Shown: positions 9,019 to 18,156 of the stretch, in pieces | Position numbering within the stretch: position 1 is the first letter of the stretch | How the letters are laid out: the number at the start of each line of letters is the position of its first letter | DNA from: an uncultured Methanobrevibacter sp. | GTDB lineage: Archaea > Methanobacteriota > Methanobacteria > Methanobacteriales > Methanobacteriaceae | NCBI RefSeq assembly: GCF_902784195.1 | Contig: NZ_CACZTX010000002.1 | Span: forward strand, 186,001-250,000 | DNA: 64,000 nt | Direction: 5' to 3' | Notes under the pieces: model-generated | Databases searched by the model: none | What the model saw: the letters and a program-made list of their open reading frames with translations, nothing else | Told to the model about the DNA's origin: nothing | Position numbers and translations under genes: made by a program

Positions 9019-9293
9019 ATTTAAAAATTATTTTATTCATTATCTTAAATTTTTTAATTTAATCAATATTTTTTTTAATTTTTTTCAGTATTCATATATA
9101 TAAAATAATAAATCTCCATTTAACAATTAGTTTGCGGGGGTTTTCTATTTAGTTAGAAAGATTTATTATTTTTACTTTTTTACTTATTAATTCTTTTTTT
9201 ACTTATTTTATTCTTTAAAACTTTTTTTATTTATTCAAATTTACTATTTTTTTCTATAATAAATTGTTTTTAGGATTTTTACCAGGATGTTAT

Positions 9294-9494
9294 TTAATCT
9301 AATTTATTAAATAAAAAAAGTCTTCCTTTAGCAAGCGTTTGATTGAACATGTCATTGATTTCTAAATTGATTTTATAGATATAAGTTCCGCAAATGATTG
9401 AAATCACTAAAATTGAACCTATCAACAATATAACTTCAACACTTGTTTGTCCTCGATTGTCCCATTTAAGATATCCCAGTTCTTTCATGATCAT
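9294..9494 (-). CDS. Small class III signal-peptide (pilin-like) protein
   Basis: A 66-residue protein, or 64 residues from the ATG at 9488. A charged N terminus ('MKELGYLKWDNRG') is followed by 'QTSVEVILLIG' and a single hydrophobic helix. G|QxSxExxLL is the class III signal sequence of archaeal type IV pilins (DUF361), cut between G and Q by an EppA-type prepilin peptidase so that the hydrophobic segment packs into a filament. The mature part is very short (about 50 residues). It lies 37 bases downstream of the second pilin-like gene on the same strand, so they are probably co-transcribed. Confidence 0.75.
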   Translation of the reverse strand: MIMKELGYLKWDNRGQTSVEVILLIGSILVISIICGTYIYKINLEINDMFNQTLAKGRLFLFNKLD

Positions 9495-9531
9495 TTACCA
9501 TTTAAAGACTTTTACGAATATTTTCTCCAAT

Positions 9532-9786
9532 TTAGTAAATGCTAGTGACATTGCTTCTAATGGAGCTTATGTCTTGGGTTGCATTCAATCCACTTGCATT
9601 ATTGCTAAAGTAAGATCTGTAAATCAATAGTCCTGCTAAAGCTATCACTATCACTCCTCCAAATAATAAGATATATTCTGCAGCGCCTTGACCTGAATTA
9701 TCATTTGAAATGGATTTAAGCTTGTTTTTTATATTTTCTCTAATGTTTAAACTGTTATTTTCATTTTTATGTTTTTCAAAAATCAT
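9532..9786 (-). CDS. Class III signal-peptide (pilin-like) protein
   Basis: An 84-residue protein with an unusually long charged pre-sequence (about 31 residues, '[13 protein letters not shown]...ISNDNSG') before the class III motif '[12 protein letters not shown]' and one hydrophobic helix. The conserved Glu in E-x-x-L-L and the Gly-Gln cleavage site are present. The ATG at 9786 follows a strong ribosome-binding site, 'gaggtgaaatt' (minus strand). It is the first gene of a two-gene unit. The mature protein is probably a minor or major subunit of an adhesive pilus or a pseudopilus; no peptidase or assembly ATPase gene is in this window. Confidence 0.78.
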   Translation of the reverse strand: MIFEKHKNENNSLNIRENIKNKLKSISNDNSGQGAAEYILLFGGVIVIALAGLLIYRSYFSNNASGLNATQDISSIRSNVTSIY

Positions 9787-10329
9787 AATTTCACCTCATT
9801 GTTTCTAATTCTTTAATGTTTATTATTTAAATTTTGTCTTTTTTTCTAATTTAAATAATTATTTAAGGTTAATATTCTAAATAAAGTGTAATTTGATGGT
9901 TGAATTTAAATTTACTATAAATTTTTAATTTTTTATTCTTTTTAGAATATTAAAATCATTTTGAATTTTTATTTATCGATGATTCATTCAATTGAAATTT
10001 TAGAATTTAACGGCATTGAATTCTTGAGGTTTATTATGAAATTTCATCTCTAAAAATATTTCATTAAAATTGCTTATTCTTTCAAATTTTATAGTATTTC
10101 GTTTTTATTTATTTTAGACTAAAAAATTATCATATATTTTTTAATTTAATAGATTTTTTATTATAATTTAGTTTTTTTACTAATTTTTAGGCCTTTTTTC
10201 ATTCATTAAAAACAAAATTATATAAATGATTAATATTATATATAAATATTAATAATGGTTAATTTTTTAATAATAGGCTTAATTAACCAATTAATTGATT
10301 TATTTACTTGATATTTAAGGTGGGTATTT
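9787..10329. promoter_or_regulatory. Divergent AT-rich spacer between the pilin pair and the membrane-protein gene
   Basis: 543 bases without a supportable gene. It should contain the minus-strand pilin promoter and the plus-strand promoter of the next gene; TATA-like 'aaaattatataaatg' is visible near 10211-10225 and 'ttatatataaata' near 10235-10247. I see nothing else specific. Confidence 0.4.
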
Positions 10330-12117
10330 GTGGCAGATTCGTTAGATATATTTACTGGTATTTTATTAACAGTCATTGGTTTAGTTCTTGTTTATGGAAG
10401 TATCGTTTATCGTCTAATAGATTTAATTCTAATTATAGGCGTTTTAATTACCATTTTTGGTTTATACAAATTGCTTCCAGCATTTATTTTAAGAATTTTG
10501 GATTCAAGAAGCTTGAATAGGAATTCAAGACGCAATAGATTGAATCAAAAATCTAAAAATGACACTTTTTCCCGTGTGGTGGAAAGTGCTAAAGAGGTAG
10601 AGGATTTAGTTAATTCTAAATTGGATGGCAGTTCCAATTCAAAATCCAAATCAATTCTAAATCGTCATGATGATTCCACTTCCATGACTCTTGATGAATA
10701 CTTAAATAGCACCCAACAAAAGGAAACTAAATCAAGATTCAGTGAACCAGTCGACCAATCCAAACAGGTTCTCAAAACTAAACCAGCAAATGAAGAAAAG
10801 CCTAAGTTCAAACTCCCATCTATAAGAAAGTCTAACAAGCCAGAAAAGAGAAGTTTTGGTTATTTGGAAGATCAAGAGGAATCAAATCCAGATACTGTTT
10901 ACTTCACACCGAATTATGAGAAACCTATGAAAGTAACTAGAAGGCCAAAAAGAAAATCTAAAGAGACAATTAATTTGGCTAATGCTCCTAAGAGGTCTAG
11001 TGAAATTTCAAAGGCTTTAGCTAGTGTAGGTGATGCTGAAACAGTTTATGATAATGAAGTGTCTGATGAAAGCTACAGCCTAATGCCAAAAACCATGGAT
11101 GAAGAAATCATCATGCCTATTGATGAGATAGATTTAGACCCTCAAGATGTGCCGGTTTACAATTTATCACAATCTGAAAATACCCATTATAATAATGTAA
11201 TTTATGATGAATTCACTGAAGATGATTTCATTACTCCTATCTATGCAGATGACGGTTATAGGGAGGAACATGGCATAGTTTATGGTGATTATGAAGATGA
11301 GACAGTTGATGATAATTTAACAGCGGATGTTGAAGGTGGCGTTGATGATTTAGGATATATCACTCCTGATTTAGCTCTTGATGTTGAAAACTTGCCAAGA
11401 CCAACATCCATTGCTTCTACTAATCCAATAACTTCTAAAAAGGATACTAACGCTAACTTGTCAAGACCTCATAAGAAATCTTCTAGTCTTGATGCTCCAA
11501 AACCTAAAGTTAATCTTGATGAAATTCCAAGGCCTGCTCCAAAAGTTCACACTCCAGATGTGTCTGAAGAGCTTGCTGTGGCACCGGTTTCTTCTATTGC
11601 AGGAGGTCATGAAGATACCATTACAATAGATCCTAATAATCCGGAATCCATTCCTATTCCAAAACTATTGAATAGTTATGTCATTTGTGAAAAAGGTATC
11701 TTAACTTCTCAAGAGGCGTTTGAAGAAGTTGCAAGTCATTCAAAAGAAGAGATACTATTGGAAGCTCCAACAATTAAGGATATGGGAGATAGGTTCTTGT
11801 CAAGTCTTTCAAAAATCAAATCAAGGGTAATAATTGAAGAATTTGATTTGGAAGACATTTCATATGTTCTATTATTAAGTTCTCTTATTAAAAAAGGAGT
11901 TGAAATAAAGACTTTGGCTTCTGTAGACTCATTTAACTTAATTGGAGATACATCTCATGCATTATTGATATCCAATAGTTTGGATGAGGAAGATTTCGAA
12001 TATGGTGCAGTTTATGATGATGAGGATTCTGTTAAAAACATTAAGGTCCTGTTTGAATCTTCTTGGAAATTAGCTAATGATTTGGATATTAATGCACTTC
12101 TTGAAAAAAATAATTAA
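10330..12117 (+). CDS. Membrane-anchored acidic protein with a C-terminal PLD-like domain, function unknown
   Basis: A 595-residue protein. The GTG at 10330 follows 'aaggtggg'. Residues about 8-55 form two adjacent hydrophobic helices. They are followed by a basic stretch and then about 370 residues of low-complexity, Asp/Glu/Ser/Pro-rich and probably disordered linker ('SRPHKKSSS', repeated 'PRP' segments). The last 130 residues look folded ('EEILLEAPTIKDMGDRFLSSL', 'VEIKTLASVDSF') and resemble the degenerate phospholipase-D-like domain seen at the C terminus of some archaeal regulators, without an HKD catalytic motif. I do not recognise a named family; a surface or cell-envelope role is only a guess. 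Confidence 0.7.
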   Translation: MADSLDIFTGILLTVIGLVLVYGSIVYRLIDLILIIGVLITIFGLYKLLPAFILRILDSRSLNRNSRRNRLNQKSKNDTFSRVVESAKEVEDLVNSKLDGSSNSKSKSILNRHDDSTSMTLDEYLNSTQQKETKSRFSEPVDQSKQVLKTKPANEEKPKFKLPSIRKSNKPEKRSFGYLEDQEESNPDTVYFTPNYEKPMKVTRRPKRKSKETINLANAPKRSSEISKALASVGDAETVYDNEVSDESYSLMPKTMDEEIIMPIDEIDLDPQDVPVYNLSQSENTHYNNVIYDEFTEDDFITPIYADDGYREEHGIVYGDYEDETVDDNLTADVEGGVDDLGYITPDLALDVENLPRPTSIASTNPITSKKDTNANLSRPHKKSSSLDAPKPKVNLDEIPRPAPKVHTPDVSEELAVAPVSSIAGGHEDTITIDPNNPESIPIPKLLNSYVICEKGILTSQEAFEEVASHSKEEILLEAPTIKDMGDRFLSSLSKIKSRVIIEEFDLEDISYVLLLSSLIKKGVEIKTLASVDSFNLIGDTSHALLISNSLDEEDFEYGAVYDDEDSVKNIKVLFESSWKLANDLDINALLEKNN

Positions 12118-12178
12118 AAAAACTATTAAACTTACTTTTTAACTTTTATGAAATAAGAAATTGAAAAAGGTGAAATTT

Positions 12179-12895
12179 ATGGAAATTAGATGGTTAGGTC
12201 ATTCTGCATTTGAATTAATCAGTGATGAGGGCGTAAAGATATTGGTTGATCCATTCATTAGCAATAATCCTGCTTGTCCTCTTCCTGTTGAGGAATTGGA
12301 AGCAAATATTATTTGCATAACTCATGGACATTCTGACCATTTTGGAGATGCAATGGAAATAGCTAACAATACAAATGCGACTCTTGTTGCAAACCATGAA
12401 ATTTCTTTATTCCTAGGTGAACAAGGTTTTGACTGTGTCAGCATGAACACTGGTGGTTCTGTTTCCATTCAAGGAGTTAAAATCACTATGTTAGATGCAA
12501 AACACTCTTCTTCTATTGATTTCACTGAAGAAATCCGTCCTGCTGGAGACCCTGGAAGTTTCCTATTCACTTTTGAAGATGGAACAAAAGTCTTCCATGC
12601 TGGAGACACTGGATTGTTCTCTGATATGGAAAATGTCATAGGAAAAATCTATAAGCCAGATATTGCAATGGTTCCAATCGGAGATAAGTTTACCATGGGT
12701 CCATTTGAAGGGGCACTTGCAGCTATGTGGTTAGCTCCAAAGGTTGTAATTCCAATGCATTACAACACTTTCCCTGTAATAGAACAGGATCCTGCTATAT
12801 TTTCCAATTTTGTAAATCAGCTTCATCCTAATGTTGAAGTTGTCATCATGAATCCATTGGAATATTACAAGCCGGATTTTGTAAAAGAAGAATAA
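12179..12895 (+). CDS. Metallo-beta-lactamase-fold hydrolase, UPF0173 type
   Basis: A 238-residue cytosolic protein with the metal-binding 'THGHSDHFGD' (H-x-H-x-D-H) motif, 'GDTGLFSDM' and the C-terminal 'IPMHYNTFP' typical of the UPF0173/UlaG-like metal-dependent hydrolases. The substrate is unknown. The ATG at 12179 follows 'aaaggtgaa'; the in-frame TTG at 12161 lies upstream of that site and is rejected. It is 61 bases after the previous gene and may share its transcript. A perfect 24-base palindrome begins at the last base of the stop codon. Confidence 0.9.
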   Translation: MEIRWLGHSAFELISDEGVKILVDPFISNNPACPLPVEELEANIICITHGHSDHFGDAMEIANNTNATLVANHEISLFLGEQGFDCVSMNTGGSVSIQGVKITMLDAKHSSSIDFTEEIRPAGDPGSFLFTFEDGTKVFHAGDTGLFSDMENVIGKIYKPDIAMVPIGDKFTMGPFEGALAAMWLAPKVVIPMHYNTFPVIEQDPAIFSNFVNQLHPNVEVVIMNPLEYYKPDFVKEE

Positions 12896-12918
12896 TTCAA
12901 ACTTTTAAAAGTTTGAAT
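12895..12918 (+). terminator. Perfect 24-base palindrome at the stop codon
   Basis: The arms ATTCAAACTTTT / AAAAGTTTGAAT touch the final A of the TAA and are followed by a long T-rich tract. It is a strong candidate 3'-end signal for the hydrolase gene. Confidence 0.55.
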
Positions 12919-13075
12919 ATTTTTTGATTTATTTTTATATCTTATTTTTTTATATTTTTTTAATATTCCTATTTTTATATTTTTTTTAATATTTTTTTTA
13001 TATTTTTATTTAAATATTTTTATTTTTAAGCTATTTTTAGAGTTCTATTTTATAAAAAAAGTATAGAAAATGGAT

Positions 13076-15088
13076 TTAAACAAAATCACATTTTCCACTA
13101 GGCAATACTCTTACAACATCATCTAAACTTAATATCTCATCTTCATTAATTCTAGACAATATTTCCTTAGCTATTTTTTCCTTTTTGGTATAACCTGGTT
13201 TTATGGTTACAAATTTACTTGCATGATGTTTCATAGCATCAGTTGGACCTGCCATAATACGCTTTTCACCATCATAGTCTACCAGTCCAATTGAGATTTC
13301 AAGTTTTGCTCCCCTAATATAGTTTCTATGTCCACGAATGATAAATGCACCCTTAGGCACAAACTCTCCTGAAACCGGGGTTTTTGAAACTTGGTCTGGC
13401 TCTACCCAATAGACGTCTTGAGATGTGAAGTTTTTCGACCAAGCACTTGAAAAGGAAGCTGAAAACTCACCTAATTCTTTAAGCAAATTGTCATTTAATG
13501 AATCGGATGGAACTTTTGCTACAACTGAAGGAGCACCATGTATATCCGCATGCAAATAAATATCATTTTGTTCCAAATATTTCTTCACAACTGATTCATT
13601 GGTACCTGCATCTCTACCGCAGACCACTAAAATTCCATCACTGGATACAAACCATCTCAATTTTTCATACCACTTGAGATTCTTCTTGACTCTTTTCTGT
13701 GGAACCATGATATTTGACATTGCCTTTTCCTTTTTGGCTTCCATATCAGCAAGTTGTCTTTTGGTGTTTTCAATTGCTATCAAAGCACCTTTGATCTTTC
13801 GCTTAGCTTTTTTTGCCTTTTCATAGTATACTTCAGCATTATCTGGTATGGATTTCTTGGAGTCAAGGGCAATGCTCACATCATCTATTCTCAATGTAAT
13901 GTTTCCTAATGGGTCCATGGATTCAAATATCTGCGCATCAGCCATTCCGGATTTCTTGGCATCCTTCAATGTCTTGCCTATTTCCTTCCATCCATAGTCC
14001 TTTTCCCTTGCACCTTTGATTACATTTAATATGTTATCGACTTGAACGTAATTTGTAAAGAGGAGTTCCCCTTTCCTTTGGGAATCTTCAATGGTTTTTT
14101 CAAAGTTATGCAATGTCTCTTCCTGCTTTTCAAGCCTTTTGGAAAATTTGGAAACCTTTTTGTTCCATGCAGCTTCCTGAATGCCTGTTATTTCATTTTT
14201 CACTTTGGAAGAGTAGAACTCATCGCATGCTTCATTGAAGCTTTCAAAGCTTTCAACTTCAAATCCTTCATATTGGCTTAAATTGATTGAAAGGACATCC
14301 TCTTTTGATTTGTATTTCTTGTCAGGATTTTCCATCTTCAATTTTTCTACTTCTTTTTCATTGTTTACAATCATCGGATTGAACTGCCTTTTTTCCAAAG
14401 GTTCAAAAACTGATTTCAATGCATTAAAAATGGTGCTTATCTCTTCAGCACTTAAAGATGAACATGACGCTTTCTTGCTTATTTCAGTATTTGCCATTAT
14501 CTCTTCAGCATATAGGCTTCCAAGACCGTTTGTAGCGAGAACCCTCACTATCTCCTCATCTTCTCCACCAGTCACAATATCTTTAAATTCTTCGATAGTC
14601 AATGTGATTGGATTGATTCCATTTTCAATAGGGAATACATATTCCTTTTTGGAGCTAATGTCCCTATCGCTCCAATGCTTTCTCTTTAGAGGCAATATGA
14701 TTTCATTGGATTCATTCAAGAGAATTATGTTTCCTTGTGAAAATAGTTCAACAATAAGGGTGTAGGTTTGCTCTTTTTTCATTTTAATTTCCACAACCCT
14801 GTCAAAATTATGTTGCTCTACGCTAACTACATTTGCTCCCTTCACTATTTTTCTAAGAAGCATTGGAAAACTTGGTGGGTTTTGAGGATTTGTTAAAGGA
14901 TATTGGCTTAAATGGATTCTTTTTCCAGCTTGTATAACAAGATCCAATCTTCCTGTTCCTGCCTTATGGAATCTCATTACCACAGTATCCTTAGTAGGCT
15001 GGAATGATTTGTCCACTCTTGCTCCAACCAGCAAATCATTTAATTCCTGACATATTGTGTAAATGTCAACATTTGTCATTGATTTCAT
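13076..15088 (-). CDS. rqcH: RqcH/NFACT family ribosome quality control protein (NEMF/Tae2 homologue)
   Basis: A 670-residue protein. It has an NFACT-N domain at the N terminus ('MTNVDIYTICQELNDLL'), including the Asp96-Arg97 pair in 'NFDRVVEI' that the family needs to add C-terminal tails. A helical/coiled-coil middle (about residues 290-470) follows, and then an NFACT-R domain ('WYEKLRWFVSSDG...VVCGRDAGTNE', 'HGAPSVVAK'). The family binds 60S/50S subunits carrying stalled nascent chains and recruits tRNA-Ala to extend them for degradation. The ATG at 15088 has 'aagtgat' upstream; a second ATG at 15079 is possible. The length is normal for archaeal members. Confidence 0.93.
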   Translation of the reverse strand: MKSMTNVDIYTICQELNDLLVGARVDKSFQPTKDTVVMRFHKAGTGRLDLVIQAGKRIHLSQYPLTNPQNPPSFPMLLRKIVKGANVVSVEQHNFDRVVEIKMKKEQTYTLIVELFSQGNIILLNESNEIILPLKRKHWSDRDISSKKEYVFPIENGINPITLTIEEFKDIVTGGEDEEIVRVLATNGLGSLYAEEIMANTEISKKASCSSLSAEEISTIFNALKSVFEPLEKRQFNPMIVNNEKEVEKLKMENPDKKYKSKEDVLSINLSQYEGFEVESFESFNEACDEFYSSKVKNEITGIQEAAWNKKVSKFSKRLEKQEETLHNFEKTIEDSQRKGELLFTNYVQVDNILNVIKGAREKDYGWKEIGKTLKDAKKSGMADAQIFESMDPLGNITLRIDDVSIALDSKKSIPDNAEVYYEKAKKAKRKIKGALIAIENTKRQLADMEAKKEKAMSNIMVPQKRVKKNLKWYEKLRWFVSSDGILVVCGRDAGTNESVVKKYLEQNDIYLHADIHGAPSVVAKVPSDSLNDNLLKELGEFSASFSSAWSKNFTSQDVYWVEPDQVSKTPVSGEFVPKGAFIIRGHRNYIRGAKLEISIGLVDYDGEKRIMAGPTDAMKHHASKFVTIKPGYTKKEKIAKEILSRINEDEILSLDDVVRVLPSGKCDFV

Positions 15089-15349
15089 ATTTTATCACTT
15101 GAATAATTATTACTAATTTAATTATTTTTTAAAATTATTTTTTAAGCACATTAAAAGATTTTTTTTAATGGATTTTTAATGATTTTTTATATTTTTTATG
15201 CAATATTTTATATATTATATCAACTTATATAATTATAGTTATAGTTTTTATATGATTTAATTATATTTAAAACTTTAAAAAACTTTTATTTAAATCAAAA
15301 TAAAAAATCAAAATTATTATATTTATTTTTATTATTGGAGGAAAAATTA

Positions 15350-15622
15350 ATGGATGTCACTGTTAAAACTGTATCAATTCATATTGTTGCAGCAATTGTT
15401 GCAGCTCTCATATCCACCGCATTCACAACTGGAATGTTGGGATTTACAAATCATGTATTTGCATTTGTAGTAGGTTTGGTAATTCTTTATTTCATAGGCC
15501 AATTTTGTGAAAAGATGTTTGGTGAAGAAGTTAAAGGGTTTTCAACTTGGTTATGGGATGGAATCCTTCCATTCGGATTCTGTTGGTTCATTTTATGGAC
15601 TATCTTAACTAATTATCTATAA
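15350..15622 (+). CDS. Small multi-pass membrane protein, function unknown
   Basis: A 90-residue protein with about three hydrophobic helices ('IHIVAAIVAALISTAF', 'FAFVVGLVILYFIG', 'FGFCWFILWTIL') and short loops. It begins at ATG 15350, right after 'ttggaggaaaaatta', an excellent ribosome-binding site. It looks like a small membrane-protein family restricted to Methanobacteriales (possibly DUF5379), but I cannot confirm the name. It is monocistronic, ending in a hairpin that encloses the stop codon. Confidence 0.75.
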   Translation: MDVTVKTVSIHIVAAIVAALISTAFTTGMLGFTNHVFAFVVGLVILYFIGQFCEKMFGEEVKGFSTWLWDGILPFGFCWFILWTILTNYL

Positions 15623-15632
15623 ATAATTAGTT
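15607..15632 (+). terminator. Hairpin enclosing the stop codon
   Basis: The 10-base arms AACTAATTAT / ATAATTAGTT are perfect. The TAA stop (15620-15622) lies in the loop, and a T-rich run follows (15633-15650). Confidence 0.55.
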
Positions 15633-15803
15633 TCTTTTTTTATTTTTTACTATTTTTCAACATGATTTAATTCTATTTTTTTACTATTTTCCCTAATTTT
15701 CAAATTCTTGTTCTATGTAATGTCTATTTTTAAAAAGAGCTATTTTTTCTTATTTTGGGAAAAAAGTATTTAATAATCATTTAAAAAGTTTAAAAAAAGA
15801 AAA

Positions 15804-15828
15804 AAAGTTTTTTAAATTAAAAAACTTT
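15804..15828 (-). terminator. Hairpin at the 3' end of the zinc-ribbon gene (minus strand)
   Basis: The perfect 11-base arms AAAGTTTTTTA / TAAAAAACTTT with a 3-base loop include two bases of the minus-strand stop codon. Read on the minus strand, a T-rich tract follows. Confidence 0.55.
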
Positions 15829-15949
15829 AATAATATTCATCGTCATCGAATCCACCTAAATCTGGACTGTCAGAAAGGTCAGATCCGCAGTTTTCACATA
15901 TTAATGCACCAATGGGATTCAAGTGTCCACATACATTGCAAGTAATCAT
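15827..15949 (-). CDS. 40-residue zinc-ribbon protein
   Basis: A very short but convincing gene. ATG at 15949 follows 'gaggtgaaaat' and the product begins MITCNVCGHLNPIGALICE, with two C-x2-C knuckles (CNVC and CENC) spaced as in a zinc ribbon, then an acidic tail ending DDDEYY. It starts 68 bases after the stop of the DUF2070 gene on the same strand, so co-transcription is likely. The role is unknown; such mini-ribbons are often accessory subunits or membrane-protein partners. Confidence 0.8.
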   Translation of the reverse strand: MITCNVCGHLNPIGALICENCGSDLSDSPDLGGFDDDEYY

Positions 15950-16017
15950 ATTTTCACCTCAATAATATAATGAGAATTGTATTGCTTATTAGTCAATACT
16001 ATTCTAATAATATTTAA

Positions 16018-17835
16018 TTATAATACAAATATCCAAATGATTACAAAGATAATCGCTACAATAAATGTCAATGGAGCAATGATCTTACTGACTGCTACGA
16101 TGGAACTGATTGTGGAAATAAGTTCAGTGGAATTATTTGGACCAAATGTTTTAAGATTTAGGATTCTTTCAGTATTTGTTCCAGCTTCTACAGGCTCTAG
16201 GTCTTTAATTGCCTCATTGATTGAAAGTTTCACAAACTCTATGATTTTTTCTTTCTCTACAGTTCCAACTGGATTGTATCCTGCAGATAATGTATTTACA
16301 GTATGTGTGTCTGTGGTCATAACTTCAATCTCATCAATATCCAAGTCTTTCATAGCATTGAAAATGGTTTCCCTATATCCTAATTCCATATTGTTTGAAT
16401 CGAACAGTACATAAGCAGTTCTTTGCCCATTCACTTCAACAACCATGGTTTTCAAACCGCTTTCACCAATTCCTTGATGCTTATCGAATCCTCCAAGGTC
16501 GGTATAATAACAGCCAACTTTAATGTCATGTTCCAAGTCCTTTGGATTAATTAATTTGATTGTATCGAGTAATTGGAACAATTCAGGGTTTCCTGGTAGA
16601 ACCCCACCTTTTTCCTCGTTGAATGAATTGTGGCAATCAACTAGGATATTGTTTTCTGTTCCTAACAGCTTTTGGCTTTCTATCATTGCTGCAAGTCCTA
16701 CAGCATATTCTATGTCATCACTTCCGGATGGAGCAAATGTAGAAAGCATAACGGTTCCATTCTTAAAGAATTGAACTCCAACATTTGCCTTTTCATGTGA
16801 ATATCTTATGAATTCACTTGCCTTTGGAGAGTATTCCATATTGTCTAAAGCTTTTCTAACTGCATCTTCTATCTTAACGATTTCATCACTTGAAACCGGG
16901 TTGAAGTCATGGGTTGATGGACCATGTACAACCATAGTGAATGCATCAAAGCTATTTGCCAATATGGTAGGCATATTGGAACCTCCAATGTCTCCGAGAG
17001 GTCCTGGATGGACACAAGGGCTAATGAATAATGCTTTAATACTGCCGTCAAACCTTCTAAAGCTTGCAACACCTACAAGGGTATCAATAGCTTCTCCAGC
17101 ATTATCAAACAATTGTTCAATTGTATTGGTTCCCTCATTCATATGCAAGATGAAATAACTTAGGATTTCCATTGCACCGAATCCTAAATTCTTTTTCATC
17201 GGAGACTCTACAACACTGATGAATGCGTAAATTGCAATTAGGAAGATTACACTTGCTATAATCACTTTAAAGAATGTACTGATATATCCTAATGCAAATA
17301 TGTCTTCAATATTGTTTAGGAAACTTGTGATAATGAGCATTCCAATCATAAGCAATGGCTGGATAATTGCAATTAAAAATGAATTGAAGAGTTTTATTCT
17401 AGTTGTAGCTAAGATAACAAGAATATTGAATCCAAATGCAATAACACAACCGAATAAGATGGAGTTAAAGAATAGATCCATATTGAAAATAAGTCCTACT
17501 GCTGTTCCAATTATACTTACAATTCCTGCAAGGGACATTGAGACCAATGCTAAAAACATGGAGTGCTTTGCCTTAAGGTTGATTCCATTAAGGGATTCCA
17601 CCCATAATTGATCTGTAGATCCGACTATGATTGCAGGCAATCCGAATACAACAAAACCGAATGCCCCTCCGTAGAAGAAGTCTTCCAATCCGTTTCCTAC
17701 ACTAACCGGCTGTAATAAAAATAGGAGAACTCCTGTTATAAAACTTAGTATAATTATCATTAGCACTGAACTTTTAGCATTAGGCAATGTTCTAATCCAT
17801 TTAGATAATCCTGCTACATTACTCATACTGGACAT
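16018..17835 (-). CDS. DUF2070 family membrane protein
   Basis: A 605-residue protein. Residues about 20-215 contain six or seven hydrophobic helices. The remainder is a soluble domain with conserved His/Asp-containing motifs ('SPCVHPGPLGDIGGSNMP', 'VHGPSTHDFNPV', 'VDCHNSFNEE', 'TTDTHTVN'), and a final hydrophobic helix lies at the C terminus. This is the pattern of the archaeal DUF2070 family. The clustered His/Asp residues suggest a metal-dependent hydrolase acting at the membrane, but no activity is known to me. The leading ATG at 17835 and a second ATG four codons in (17826) are both possible starts. Confidence 0.85.
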   Translation of the reverse strand: MSSMSNVAGLSKWIRTLPNAKSSVLMIIILSFITGVLLFLLQPVSVGNGLEDFFYGGAFGFVVFGLPAIIVGSTDQLWVESLNGINLKAKHSMFLALVSMSLAGIVSIIGTAVGLIFNMDLFFNSILFGCVIAFGFNILVILATTRIKLFNSFLIAIIQPLLMIGMLIITSFLNNIEDIFALGYISTFFKVIIASVIFLIAIYAFISVVESPMKKNLGFGAMEILSYFILHMNEGTNTIEQLFDNAGEAIDTLVGVASFRRFDGSIKALFISPCVHPGPLGDIGGSNMPTILANSFDAFTMVVHGPSTHDFNPVSSDEIVKIEDAVRKALDNMEYSPKASEFIRYSHEKANVGVQFFKNGTVMLSTFAPSGSDDIEYAVGLAAMIESQKLLGTENNILVDCHNSFNEEKGGVLPGNPELFQLLDTIKLINPKDLEHDIKVGCYYTDLGGFDKHQGIGESGLKTMVVEVNGQRTAYVLFDSNNMELGYRETIFNAMKDLDIDEIEVMTTDTHTVNTLSAGYNPVGTVEKEKIIEFVKLSINEAIKDLEPVEAGTNTERILNLKTFGPNNSTELISTISSIVAVSKIIAPLTFIVAIIFVIIWIFVL

Positions 17836-18156
17836 TAATAATCAACCTTACTCCAATAATTAAAACAAATTAACTTTAATTTAAATTTTTTCATGATTTA
17901 AATTATTTTTTTATAATTTTTTATAGATTATTCTATTAAATAATTTTATTAGATTATTTAATTAGATTATTATTATATATCTAAAACTTATTATATTATT
18001 TAATTAGATTATTTTTATATATCTAAATAAATAAATTAAATAATATAATATATAATATATGAAATTTTTTATATAAAACTTATTCTATTTGTTTTTGAAA
18101 TTTTTAAAAATAATGTTTTTATGTTTCAAAATTGATAAAATTTATTTGGTGAATTC
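17836..18156. promoter_or_regulatory. Divergent spacer with a duplicated promoter-like segment
   Basis: The 33-base segment at 17953-17985 recurs at 17995-18027 with one mismatch. Each copy contains a TATA-like 'TTATATATCTAAA'. The spacer serves the DUF2070 gene on the minus strand and fumarate hydratase beta on the plus strand. No gene is seen in it. Confidence 0.5.

Noticed and set aside
14235-14765. Long plus-strand open frame antisense to the RqcH gene
   Set aside because: Composition is that of the complement of the real gene; the RqcH frame has clear conserved domains across the same bases.
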